This document shows positions 7,304 to 13,199 of a stretch of 17,868 nucleotides of DNA, piece after piece. Source of the DNA: SICV01 sp964372375 (GTDB lineage Archaea > Nanobdellota > Nanobdellia > Pacearchaeales > GW2011-AR1); the NCBI GenBank assembly GCA_964372375.1, contig CAYJQF010000013.1, forward strand, positions 1-17,868, given 5' to 3'. The translations under genes and the position numbers were made by a program. The notes beneath the pieces are model-generated. The model had not been told where the DNA came from. It did not search any database and saw only the letters and a program-made list of their open reading frames with translations. Positions within the stretch are counted from its first letter, which is position 1, and each line of letters opens with the position of its first letter.

Positions 7304-8572
7304 ATGCAAAGCGTAAGCATTTTGGGAGCGGGAGTTATGGGAACGTATCTCGCTCAAGCATTTGCTGGCAGGGCAGACATAACTGTATATGATGCTAAGG
7401 GAAGAGCATATGTGGAAATGAAAGGGCTGACAGTACGCATAGCTGAAAGCGCACAAGATGCAGTACGAAATGCAGATATTGTCATGTACTGCGTGCCCGC
7501 CGATGAAGTTGGAACTCTTATGAGGCATACGCTTCCTGCATGCAAGCCAGGCGCAGTAATTTCAGGACAAACAAGCAGAAAAGCGCTGGAAGCAGTTCCC
7601 TTTGATGAGTATATGAGTTCCAATGGGAAAAGTGCTCTTGAGATGGTAACCATTCACACGATGTGCAATCCCGTTCTTGCAAATCCCAAAAACGCTATTT
7701 TAGGCATCATACGACATAAAGCCTCAGAAGCAACATACGCACGAGCGCATACATTTTTCGCACCGCTTTCTGATAGAATATCTGAATTTACAAGCGTCAA
7801 AGAGCATGATACTGCAACAGCCCATACACAGATAAATACTTCAAGAACATTATTATCTATTGCAAGCGGATTTGCCCAAGCCTGCTGCTATCCTGATAGA
7901 CAGAAACAGTATGCAAGTGCTCTTGATAGAATTAAATTTGCGCTGGCAATGCGAGCTTCGAGCTTGTCAAGTCATGTCTATCGCGGTATTCAATTTGGCA
8001 GCCCCGAAGGTAAAGAACTAGTGAAAGTTGCACTTGAGGTAGAGCATGAATTGTATCATCTCATCGTGACTGGAGAACGGGATACTTATAAGAGAAAATG
8101 TATTGAAGCAAGAAAGTTTATCTGTGGGGAGCGAAGAGGCTCCTTATTACGTGAAGAAAAACTTGCAGAATTTGGCGACATAGATTCAATAGGGAAGAAT
8201 AGTCATTTGTCAATTATGCAATTGGCTGTGACATATCACCGTCTCAAAAGAGGTTTCTTTGGAGATTTGAAAGCGACAACTCCGATGCACACTTCCTTGT
8301 TGATAATGACTGATTATCTCTTTACTTCACATGCGTTTGAGGAGGCGTTGGAGGCACCGTTTGAGTCAAGCGTTTTGAGAGGTACCGATTTAATCTTTGA
8401 CCGAGAAATAACCGGCTGGTCAGAAGCAATTCTACATGAAAACAGAGAAGGCTATGATGCAAGACACAGGCAGATGAACAATTTACTCGCTGATGAAGTA
8501 CGACTCCCTGCAGTTGAACTGTCAAAACGAGTGCAGGAAGTATGCGATGAGGCATTGCTTACCAAGAGGTAG
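7304..8572 (+). CDS. Prephenate dehydrogenase-like protein (TyrA family)
   Basis: Prephenate dehydrogenase converts prephenate to 4-hydroxyphenylpyruvate, the tyrosine branch. The 422-aa protein begins MQSVSILGAGVMGTYLAQAF, a Rossmann GxGxxG (G8, G10, G13), and its second strand ends in Asp (VYD, D30), which favours NAD+. ADIVMYCVPADEV and GAVISGQTSRKA follow as in the family. IHTMCNP (H118) stands where TyrA has its catalytic His-Pro motif, and KEHDTATAHTQINTS matches the EHD...A..Q helix motif. The long C-terminal half is helical, and total size is nearer the fungal TYR1 form than bacterial TyrA. Start 7304 is chosen over 7292 by promoter spacing and by the normal Rossmann N-terminus. The gene directly follows tRNA-Tyr. 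Activity on arogenate is possible. Confidence 0.8.
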   Translation: MQSVSILGAGVMGTYLAQAFAGRADITVYDAKGRAYVEMKGLTVRIAESAQDAVRNADIVMYCVPADEVGTLMRHTLPACKPGAVISGQTSRKALEAVPFDEYMSSNGKSALEMVTIHTMCNPVLANPKNAILGIIRHKASEATYARAHTFFAPLSDRISEFTSVKEHDTATAHTQINTSRTLLSIASGFAQACCYPDRQKQYASALDRIKFALAMRASSLSSHVYRGIQFGSPEGKELVKVALEVEHELYHLIVTGERDTYKRKCIEARKFICGERRGSLLREEKLAEFGDIDSIGKNSHLSIMQLAVTYHRLKRGFFGDLKATTPMHTSLLIMTDYLFTSHAFEEALEAPFESSVLRGTDLIFDREITGWSEAILHENREGYDARHRQMNNLLADEVRLPAVELSKRVQEVCDEALLTKR

Positions 8573-8599
8573 TCAACCCTCTTTTACACAATAAAAAGG

Positions 8600-8609
8600 T
8601 TTAAAAATG
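8600..8609 (+). promoter_or_regulatory. TATA box for the acidic miniprotein
   Basis: GTTTAAAAAT is centred about 40 nt before the ATG at 8645, predicting a leader of roughly 15 nt, longer than that of most genes here. Confidence 0.4.
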
Positions 8610-8644
8610 GTCCAAAACTCTCTGACGTAACTAAATACCTTTTG

Positions 8645-8776
8645 ATGGTTATGAACAACGACAAAAGAGACGACACAGAAGAAGAGCCTGGTGCAGTATG
8701 GCACGATGGCCTCGAAGACGATGAAGAGGATGATAAGGAAGAAGACGAGGACGACGAGTCAGATGACGGCTGGTAA
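8645..8776 (+). CDS. Very acidic miniprotein (43 aa)
   Basis: This short frame encodes MVMNNDKRDDTEEEPGAVWH followed by a run made almost wholly of Asp and Glu with a few Lys, and ends DESDDGW. A second ATG lies at 8651. It has a plausible promoter and lies alone between the tyrA-like and DHH genes. Such acidic proteins are usually disordered; possible roles include DNA mimicry or binding a basic partner, but none is shown. The sequence is low in complexity, yet Asp and Glu codons are mixed (GAC, GAT, GAA, GAG), so it is not a simple DNA repeat, which supports real coding. The Gly-Trp end matches the 2427 ORF. Confidence 0.55.
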   Translation: MVMNNDKRDDTEEEPGAVWHDGLEDDEEDDKEEDEDDESDDGW

Positions 8777-8832
8777 TCTTTTCTTTTATTTTTAATCTCG
8801 TATGCTTCAGCACAGCTGCTCTTACCTCTTAA

Positions 8833-8840
8833 TTTAAATA
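8833..8840 (+). promoter_or_regulatory. TATA box for the DHH phosphoesterase
   Basis: TTTAAATA is centred 31 nt before the ATG at 8868, giving a leader of about 6 nt. Confidence 0.5.
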
Positions 8841-8867
8841 GCCTCTTTTCTTTCAGATATAATTATT

Positions 8868-10400
8868 ATGGAAACGACTATCAATGAGATAATGAAAAAA
8901 AAGAGCAAGGGTTTGCATACGATACAGGCAATGGTGAATAGTGTGAGCCAGACTGGGGGGCCTACTTTATTTTCCATGACTGATGGAACTGGTACCTTAG
9001 TGGTAAAGGCATTTGAAGGTGCGGGCGTGCGCGCCTATCCAGAGATTGATGAAGGACATATGGTTGAAGTGCTTCTGACTACGAAAGAATATAACAAGAT
9101 GTTAGAAGGCGAGGCAATTAAAATGCGAAAACTTGATGGTGTAAAGGCAGAAAAGGTAAAAGAAAAGATTGCAGAACTCCAGAGAAAACGTGCAGAGCCC
9201 GCGCTGGTTACTTTTTTAGTGAAGAGCCCGGTATTGGAGAAACTTAAGAGTGCGTTTATTAAAGCGGCAACTGAAATCAGACTGGCGGTTATTATGAACA
9301 GACCTATTATTGTCAGACATCATAATGATGCAGATGGCTACAGCTCCGGCTTTGCCATGGAACGGGCAATCTTACCTTTGGTTGAGCAACAGCATGGAAA
9401 AGGCAAAGCATTATCCCAATATTTTGTGCGGGCACCTTCAGCAACGCCTTTCTATGAAATTGAAGATTCCATTAAAGATACAGCCCATTCACTTACCGGC
9501 CAAGCGCGGTTTGCTGAAAAAATCCCTTTGATTGTGATTGTAGATACCGGCTCGGGAGAAGAAAGCCTGCTTGCTATCAAACAAGGCAAGGTGCACGGGA
9601 TTGACTTTATTGTTGTCGATCATCATTTCTTTGAAAAAGATGTTGTCAGTAGCGAGGTCTTAGTGCATATTAACCCTTTCCTTGTCGGTGAAGATGGAAC
9701 TACCTATTCGGCAGGCATGCTCTGTGCTGAATTAGCAAGATTCATTAATGCAGATGCGCAGGTAGAATACATTCCGGCAATGGCTGGCTTGGCTGATATG
9801 ATTAATAATCCGGAAGCTCTGCATGACTATTTCAAAATTGCGGAGAAACTTGGCTATACCAAACAGTTGTTGAGCGATATTGCGGCAGTGATTGACTTTG
9901 TTTCTACGAAATTGCGGTTTATGGAAGCCAGAGAATATGTGGAAGTCTTGTTTGGTCAACCGATGGCACAGCAGAAGAAACTTATTGCCTTATTGACTCC
10001 CCATATCCGCAAGCTAGAAATGCAGGCAGTAGCAATCGCCCAGTCAGCAGTGAAAAAAGAACTGGTTGGAAAGACGACCCTGCAATTACTCGATATTGAG
10101 AAGACCTTTGCCCGAGGAGTATATCCGAAACCAGGCAGAACAAACAGCATGCTCCATGATACGAGTGAGAAGTCAGGAACGAAGAATCTGGTTTCCGTTG
10201 GAGTATTGCAGGATGCATTAACGATTCGGGCAACGGAAGCCTCGAACTTTTCCATGCACGCATTCATTGCGCATTGCAGGAAGCAGGTTCCTGAAGCGTT
10301 TGTGGAAGGCGGCGGCCATAAAAATGCCGGTGCTATTAAATTCGTCCCCGCACAACGTGAAAAAGTGCTGGACGCGCTGAGAACGTTTCTTAAGAAGTAG
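8868..10400 (+). CDS. OB-fold + DHH/DHHA1 phosphoesterase (RecJ-like nuclease)
   Basis: The 510-aa protein has an N-terminal OB-fold (about residues 15-90, IQAMVNSVSQTGGPTLFSMTDGTGTLVVKAFEG), a charged linker, then a DHH catalytic domain: RHHNDADGYSSG (D154, D156), IVIVDTGSG (D226), IVVDHHFF (D251, H252, H253) and GLADMI (D310). The DHHA1 domain ends in EGGGHKNAGA (G481-G483, H484), the substrate-binding glycine motif. These are the metal-binding residues of RecJ-type 5'-3' nucleases. Archaea have several such proteins, including the GINS-associated nuclease of the replisome and an archaeal RecJ-like group with an S1/OB domain. The OB-first order suits the second, but no DnaJ-like zinc finger is present. 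Likely roles are DNA or RNA end trimming in repair or replication. It has its own promoter and converges on the next gene. Confidence 0.9.
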   Translation: METTINEIMKKKSKGLHTIQAMVNSVSQTGGPTLFSMTDGTGTLVVKAFEGAGVRAYPEIDEGHMVEVLLTTKEYNKMLEGEAIKMRKLDGVKAEKVKEKIAELQRKRAEPALVTFLVKSPVLEKLKSAFIKAATEIRLAVIMNRPIIVRHHNDADGYSSGFAMERAILPLVEQQHGKGKALSQYFVRAPSATPFYEIEDSIKDTAHSLTGQARFAEKIPLIVIVDTGSGEESLLAIKQGKVHGIDFIVVDHHFFEKDVVSSEVLVHINPFLVGEDGTTYSAGMLCAELARFINADAQVEYIPAMAGLADMINNPEALHDYFKIAEKLGYTKQLLSDIAAVIDFVSTKLRFMEAREYVEVLFGQPMAQQKKLIALLTPHIRKLEMQAVAIAQSAVKKELVGKTTLQLLDIEKTFARGVYPKPGRTNSMLHDTSEKSGTKNLVSVGVLQDALTIRATEASNFSMHAFIAHCRKQVPEAFVEGGGHKNAGAIKFVPAQREKVLDALRTFLKK

Positions 10401-10447
10401 TTGAACATCCCTCTTGCTTACCTAGTACTATTACTTATTTTCTATTA

Positions 10448-10912
10448 TTATTTCTTGCCAGGTTCTTCAGGAGCTTCATGGTCGAGAAAGATGACTTCTC
10501 CTAACCTGATGCCGAATCCTACAACCTGATAGGCTGGGGTAAAAGAACCAGATATAGGTGCTTTTCTATACTCATACATGTCTTCAGGATCACCAACATA
10601 GATGCCGTCATATACCACAGACAGCATATTCCATGCGGGAGGCTGTAAGTGAGCTACAAGACTTGCTACGATTGCTTGTCGTGCTTGTATAAATGAAGGA
10701 TAGATACCTCCATTGGTAACTCCTATTTTATGCAGTATGTCAGCGCAACTCCCCTGGACTTGATTGGTGTGAATTGCGACCCTCGTTTGATTCAACTGCT
10801 CCATTAAAACTAGATCTGCTAAACCTATATGCTCGTTACTGCCGGTAGCATACACTTCCAACTCTAAGTTGCTTAATCGAGTCAGTTCTTCAGGAGGCAG
10901 CTGGTTTCTCAT
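10448..10912 (-). CDS. Hypothetical protein (154 aa)
   Basis: I do not recognise a family. The protein appears globular and mixed alpha/beta with no membrane segment. Segments include LELEVYATGSNEHIGLADLV, a helix with ARQAIVASLVAHL, and the strands MLSVVYDGIYVGD and QVVGFGIRLGEVIFLDH. Some order recalls the deaminase fold, but the zinc ligands of a cytidine deaminase (H/C-A-E and PCxxC) are missing, so I do not call it one. A minus-strand TATA box (TTATATAG, 10933-10940) is centred about 25 nt before the ATG, which supports a real leaderless gene. It is divergent from the 11003 gene, whose own TATA box is only about 30 nt away. Confidence 0.65.
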   Translation of the reverse strand: MRNQLPPEELTRLSNLELEVYATGSNEHIGLADLVLMEQLNQTRVAIHTNQVQGSCADILHKIGVTNGGIYPSFIQARQAIVASLVAHLQPPAWNMLSVVYDGIYVGDPEDMYEYRKAPISGSFTPAYQVVGFGIRLGEVIFLDHEAPEEPGKK

Positions 10913-10932
10913 GATATTCTGCCTTTCTCCCC

Positions 10933-10940
10933 CTATATAA
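10933..10940 (-). promoter_or_regulatory. TATA box for the 154-aa protein
   Basis: TTATATAG on the minus strand is centred 24.5 nt before the ATG at 10912. Confidence 0.5.
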
Positions 10941-10970
10941 CCTTTTTCTTCTTAGTAGTTGGGCAAAAGG

Positions 10971-10978
10971 TTTATAAG
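10971..10978 (+). promoter_or_regulatory. TATA box for the 104-aa protein
   Basis: TTTATAAG is centred 28.5 nt before the ATG at 11003. Confidence 0.5.
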
Positions 10979-11002
10979 GCATTTTTACTGGTAAGGATTC
11001 CT

Positions 11003-11317
11003 ATGAGTGGAAGATTTGATTTCAAAGGCGTACCTACAGCACACGGCTATGAGCTTATGCTCTGGACTGCAGCACGACTGGCTCAGAGCGATGAGCATTT
11101 CCAAACCTCTGCTGATAAAGTCTATGCGGAAGCGTTACTGAAAGATTTCCATAATGAAGCAGGTGATTGTTACGAACGTACTCTCTTTCATACACCAAAT
11201 AGAGAGCATAACGGACATGATCACGAGCTAGCAGCAGGTGCAGCCTCACTAGTATCTCGCCTTTGTTTAGCTTCTTTTGTGCCTGCACACACTCCTTCTG
11301 CACAACCGTACCAATAA
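11003..11317 (+). CDS. Hypothetical His-rich helical protein (104 aa)
   Basis: I do not recognise this protein. It looks mainly helical: AHGYELMLWTAARLAQSDEH, TSADKVYAEALLKDFHNEAG and DHELAAGAASLVSRLCLASF. The cluster of His and Asp residues (HTPNREHNGHDHE) could bind a metal, but the spacing matches no motif I know. The C-terminal tail is Pro/Ala-rich (PAHTPSAQPYQ). A TATA box at 10971-10978 supports the start. Its stop lies 2 nt before a partial duplicate of tRNA-Gly, which runs on the opposite strand. Confidence 0.6.
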   Translation: MSGRFDFKGVPTAHGYELMLWTAARLAQSDEHFQTSADKVYAEALLKDFHNEAGDCYERTLFHTPNREHNGHDHELAAGAASLVSRLCLASFVPAHTPSAQPYQ

Positions 11318-11318
11318 A

Positions 11319-11333
11319 GCATGCGGCCATCGG
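11319..11333 (-). repeat. Partial duplicate of the tRNA-Gly 3' end
   Basis: These 15 bases are identical to 11402-11416. On the tRNA strand they read CCGATGGCCGCATGC: the last four T-stem bases, the 3' acceptor strand, the discriminator and three trailer bases. The copies are 83 nt apart. This could be an att-like relic of integration or a small tandem duplication. Confidence 0.75.
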
Positions 11334-11404
11334 CGCTCGCAGACTTCGTCCGCGGCTGCTTCAACACCAAGGTGATTGAAGCGAATTGAACAATTCCCGA
11401 TGCA
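11334..11404 (-). other. Structured trailer of tRNA-Gly (serial hairpins)
   Basis: Between the two tRNA-end copies lie strong inverted repeats. GCTTCAA/TTGAAGC with CACC/GGTG forms an 11-bp stem with one bulged A (11358-11382). CGCAGAC/GTCCGCG forms a 7-bp stem with a 3-nt loop (11338-11354). CAATTCCCGATG (11391-11402) is perfectly complementary to CATCGGGAATTG (11411-11422) inside the tRNA T-arm. The trailer could be a structured RNA, a terminator or a decayed tRNA-like copy; no protein frame is evident. Confidence 0.5.
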
Positions 11405-11476
11405 TGCGGCCATCGGGAATTGAACCCGACCTTATTCGTTGGCAACGAATCGTACTAACCGATATACTATGGCCGC
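11405..11476 (-). tRNA. tRNA-Gly(GCC)
   Basis: Read on the minus strand, the acceptor GCGGCCA pairs with TGGCCGC, discriminator A. The D-stem is GTAT/GTAC with loop ATCGGTTA. The anticodon stem ATTCG/CGAAT carries loop TTGCCAA (anticodon GCC). The T-arm is TCGGG-TTCAATT-CCCGA. It is 72 nt long with no encoded CCA. A minus-strand TATA box (TTTTAAATAG, 11499-11508) is centred 27 nt upstream. The 3' flank can pair perfectly with the T-arm over 12 bp, which could compete with folding or affect 3' processing. Confidence 0.96.
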
Positions 11477-11498
11477 GTACGTGTTGGAAAGAAAGAGG

Positions 11499-11508
11499 CT
11501 ATTTAAAA
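11499..11508 (-). promoter_or_regulatory. TATA box for tRNA-Gly
   Basis: TTTTAAATAG on the minus strand is centred 27 nt before the first tRNA base. A plus-strand TTTATTAA (11512-11519), centred 24.5 nt before the ATG at 11540, drives the divergent zinc-finger gene. Confidence 0.55.
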
Positions 11509-11539
11509 ATGTTTATTAATCTTCTTTAAATAAAAGAGT

Positions 11540-11782
11540 ATGGGAAGAAAGAAAGTACTGAGGATTCCTCACGTTGCGAACATCACCTGTATGCAGTGCG
11601 GCAAGAAAAGCAGGCGCACCGTCCCCTTGGACAGCAGCCCTTGCTATTTTGACTGTGATCAGTGCGATTTTAGAATGTGTACGCCTGTCCATGCGTGTTG
11701 CATCATCTGCGCTTTTACCGGAAAGAAATGTGTGCCTGCACTCAAACTAGAAGCCTATCAAAAAGGTCTAGACGTTCGTTAG
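11540..11782 (+). CDS. Small cysteine-rich zinc-binding protein (80 aa)
   Basis: Ten cysteines in 80 residues: C17-x2-C20, C35-x3-C39-x2-C42, C47, C53-C54-x2-C57 and C64. The first two CxxC-type pairs look like a zinc ribbon (ITCMQCGKK ... CYFDCDQC). The second half, HACCIICAFTGKKCVPA, resembles the CCxxC...C block of small archaeal cysteine-rich proteins. The basic N-terminus (MGRKKVLRIPHV) could touch nucleic acid. Two metal sites are plausible, by zinc or, less likely, an iron-sulfur cluster. The function is unknown. The start is supported by a TTTATTAA box at 11512-11519. The stop overlaps the convergent gene by 4 nt. Confidence 0.75.
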   Translation: MGRKKVLRIPHVANITCMQCGKKSRRTVPLDSSPCYFDCDQCDFRMCTPVHACCIICAFTGKKCVPALKLEAYQKGLDVR

Positions 11783-12261
11783 TGTGAATGTAGATGCCTT
11801 CGCTGGAGGAGAATAGCGCTGTCGTTCTCTCTGATTTCCTGGAATCGCTGCAACTCTTGCATAAAATCAAAAGCTCTTGAAGGAAGCTCCTCAACCGTCT
11901 GTTCAATTACTTCATGCTCTTTCAAGGCAGCGATACTTATCCGTGGATGCAGTTCAGGCTCGTACAATAAGCTATTGAGATGTGAGCCAAGTGCATATGT
12001 TCTGATAACGCTCATTCTCGCTCTGCTAAACTCGCTTGGTTTGCTTTTGAATACTACCCGTGTCGGCTTTCGAGGGTCTAACAGTAACGCATGGTAGAGT
12101 TCACAGAATGCATACTCTGAACTCTCCAGATACCTTTCAAAATCTCTCTTAAGAAATCCTGTATTGGCTTTAAAGTCATCAACGGTTGCAATGGGAAGTA
12201 TGAGCTCTCTTCCTATAGCTAGTTTATAGTGCTCATGCACCTGCACGAAATAGGCATCCAT
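11779..12261 (-). CDS. Hypothetical helical protein (160 aa)
   Basis: I do not recognise a family. The protein is soluble and mostly helical: FKANTGFLKRDFERYLESSEYAFCELYHALLLD, then RVVFKSKPSEFSRARMSVI, and a charged C-terminal helix (DFMQELQRFQEIRENDSAILLQRR) that may form a coiled coil. It ends in His-rich HLHSH. A minus-strand TATA box (TTTTTATAGC, 12281-12290) is centred about 24 nt before the ATG, consistent with a leaderless mRNA. It converges on the zinc-binding gene with a 4-nt overlap and diverges from the DnaA-IV-like gene, whose TATA box lies about 20 nt away. Confidence 0.65.
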   Translation of the reverse strand: MDAYFVQVHEHYKLAIGRELILPIATVDDFKANTGFLKRDFERYLESSEYAFCELYHALLLDPRKPTRVVFKSKPSEFSRARMSVIRTYALGSHLNSLLYEPELHPRISIAALKEHEVIEQTVEELPSRAFDFMQELQRFQEIRENDSAILLQRRHLHSH

Positions 12262-12280
12262 ACTAGAATTGCTTAAATGA

Positions 12281-12314
12281 GCTATAAAAAGATTCCGACC
12301 AACACCTTTTTAAA
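12281..12314. promoter_or_regulatory. Back-to-back TATA boxes (160-aa gene and DnaA-IV-like gene)
   Basis: Minus-strand TTTTTATAGC (12281-12290) is centred 24 nt before the start at 12261. Plus-strand TTTTTAAA (12307-12314) is centred 25.5 nt before the ATG at 12336. The second box favours 12336 over the upstream TTG at 12324. Confidence 0.5.
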
Positions 12315-12335
12315 GCGAATTCATTGAGAAATTGC

Positions 12336-12740
12336 ATGAATACACCGATACAATTTAGAACGAAAGAAAGAATTCCCTATCATATTAAGCGGGCTCTTGA
12401 GATTCTTACCCTGCTCTCACCAAATCAGGATGAAACTACCTTGCAGACTCCTGAAGCAATCTTGAGAGCAGTAAGCGTGCAGAGCGGTGTTGGCTTGGGA
12501 AAATTGGTGGGAAATGCCCGCCCCGAGCATATCGTGCACTATCGAGAAGTAGCGCAAACACTCTTATATGAACGTTTAAACATTCCCTACCGAGAAATTG
12601 CAGACCTTACCACAAAGAGTGGCAACCACGTTACTGCACTTAAAGCAATACGACGCATGAGCGAGTATCGAGAAAGGTATCAGCCACGGGTGCAGCCAGT
12701 GTGTGAACTCTTTGCTTTACCAACCTCGGCAGTCGCCTAA
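12336..12740 (+). CDS. DnaA domain IV-like DNA-binding protein (134 aa)
   Basis: Residues about 40-109 follow the layout of the C-terminal DNA-binding domain of bacterial DnaA: AILRAVSVQSGVGLGKLVGN (the 'V...GV...LLG' helix), HIVHYREVAQTLLYERL (the 'I...R.iAmyL.rel' helix with R70), IPYREIADLT, then KSGNHVTALKAIRRMSE, which aligns with the signature 'GRDHTTVLHAIrkie' (N97, H98, T100). In DnaA this His and Thr contact DnaA-box bases. No AAA+ domain is present, so it is a free-standing DNA binder, not an initiator ATPase. The N-terminal 35 residues and a Pro-rich tail are unassigned. The domain is bacterial in style, so transfer from a bacterium or mobile element is possible. Start 12336 is set by promoter spacing. 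Confidence 0.72.
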   Translation: MNTPIQFRTKERIPYHIKRALEILTLLSPNQDETTLQTPEAILRAVSVQSGVGLGKLVGNARPEHIVHYREVAQTLLYERLNIPYREIADLTTKSGNHVTALKAIRRMSEYRERYQPRVQPVCELFALPTSAVA

Positions 12741-12749
12741 GAGCAAATG

Positions 12750-12757
12750 TTTTTAAT
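12750..12757 (+). promoter_or_regulatory. TATA box for tRNA-Val(TAC)
   Basis: TTTTTAAT is centred 25.5 nt before the first base of the tRNA (12779). Confidence 0.5.
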
Positions 12758-12778
12758 TGTACTTTCCTGGTACCATAA

Positions 12779-12850
12779 GGCCCTGTAAGCTAGTGGTTAG
12801 ACTGGCTCGTTTACACCGAGCATGCGGCAGTTCGATTCTGCCCAGGGCCA
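12779..12850 (+). tRNA. tRNA-Val(TAC)
   Basis: Acceptor GGCCCTG/CAGGGCC, discriminator A. D-arm AGCT-AGTGGTTA-GACT has a C12-A23 mismatch. Anticodon stem GCTCG/CGAGC has loop TTTACAC (anticodon TAC, 12812-12814). T-arm is GGCAG-TTCGATT-CTGCC. It is 72 nt, with no intron and no encoded CCA. The second valine isoacceptor lies about 280 nt downstream. Confidence 0.96.
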
Positions 12851-12855
12851 TTCGA

Positions 12856-13077
12856 TTATAAATGAGTCGTTATATCTTTTGTATTATGTGCTCGCCTTTC
12901 ACGTTCGCGCATTCTTTGTTCTACTTGTGTGAGATATGTTTTTGCCTGGGAAGCATGTAGACGATCAAGAAGAGTACTTACCGCACCTATGGAATAGCAC
13001 ACCAAGAGAAAGAGAGGAGTTAGCGCCGCTGCGTAGAGCTTTCTTGGCACCGATGGTTCATCCCAACGACTATCCAT
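12856..13077 (-). CDS. Small one-TM membrane protein (73 aa)
   Basis: A short N-terminus (MDSRWDEPSVPRKL) leads into one hydrophobic helix (about residues 15-37, YAAALTPLFLLVCYSIGAVSTLL). A basic, probably coiled-coil tail follows (TYLTQVEQRMRERERRAHNTK). I do not recognise it. It lies on the minus strand between the two valine tRNAs and ends 6 nt after the first. Its start is supported by a TATA box at 13100-13108, the same element that sits correctly for tRNA-Val(CAC) on the other strand. Confidence 0.55.
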   Translation of the reverse strand: MDSRWDEPSVPRKLYAAALTPLFLLVCYSIGAVSTLLDRLHASQAKTYLTQVEQRMRERERRAHNTKDITTHL

Positions 13078-13099
13078 AGCTCTCTACTGAACACATAGC

Positions 13100-13108
13100 T
13101 TATAAATC
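13100..13108. promoter_or_regulatory. Bidirectional TATA box: tRNA-Val(CAC) and small membrane protein
   Basis: CTTATAAAT on the plus strand is ATTTATAAG on the minus strand, both good TATA boxes. The centre is 25 nt from the tRNA 5' end (13129) and 27 nt from the minus-strand ATG (13077). Confidence 0.6.
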
Positions 13109-13128
13109 TTATTTGTCATCAACACTTA

Positions 13129-13199
13129 GGCCCCATAGTCTAATGGCAGAACGACTCGTTCACGTCGAGTAGGCCGCAGTTCGATCCTGCGTGGGGCCA
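13129..13199 (+). tRNA. tRNA-Val(CAC)
   Basis: Acceptor GGCCCCA/TGGGGCC, discriminator A. D-arm GTCT-AATGGCA-GAAC again has a C12-A23 mismatch. Anticodon stem ACTCG/CGAGT has loop TTCACGT (anticodon CAC). T-arm is CGCAG-TTCGATC-CTGCG. It is 71 nt with no intron and no encoded CCA. The 3' part is antisense to the end of a possible small gene (13160-13384). Confidence 0.96.

Noticed and set aside
10448..10912. Cytidine deaminase
   Set aside because: The order of helices and strands is loosely similar, but the H/C-A-E and PCxxC zinc ligands are absent.
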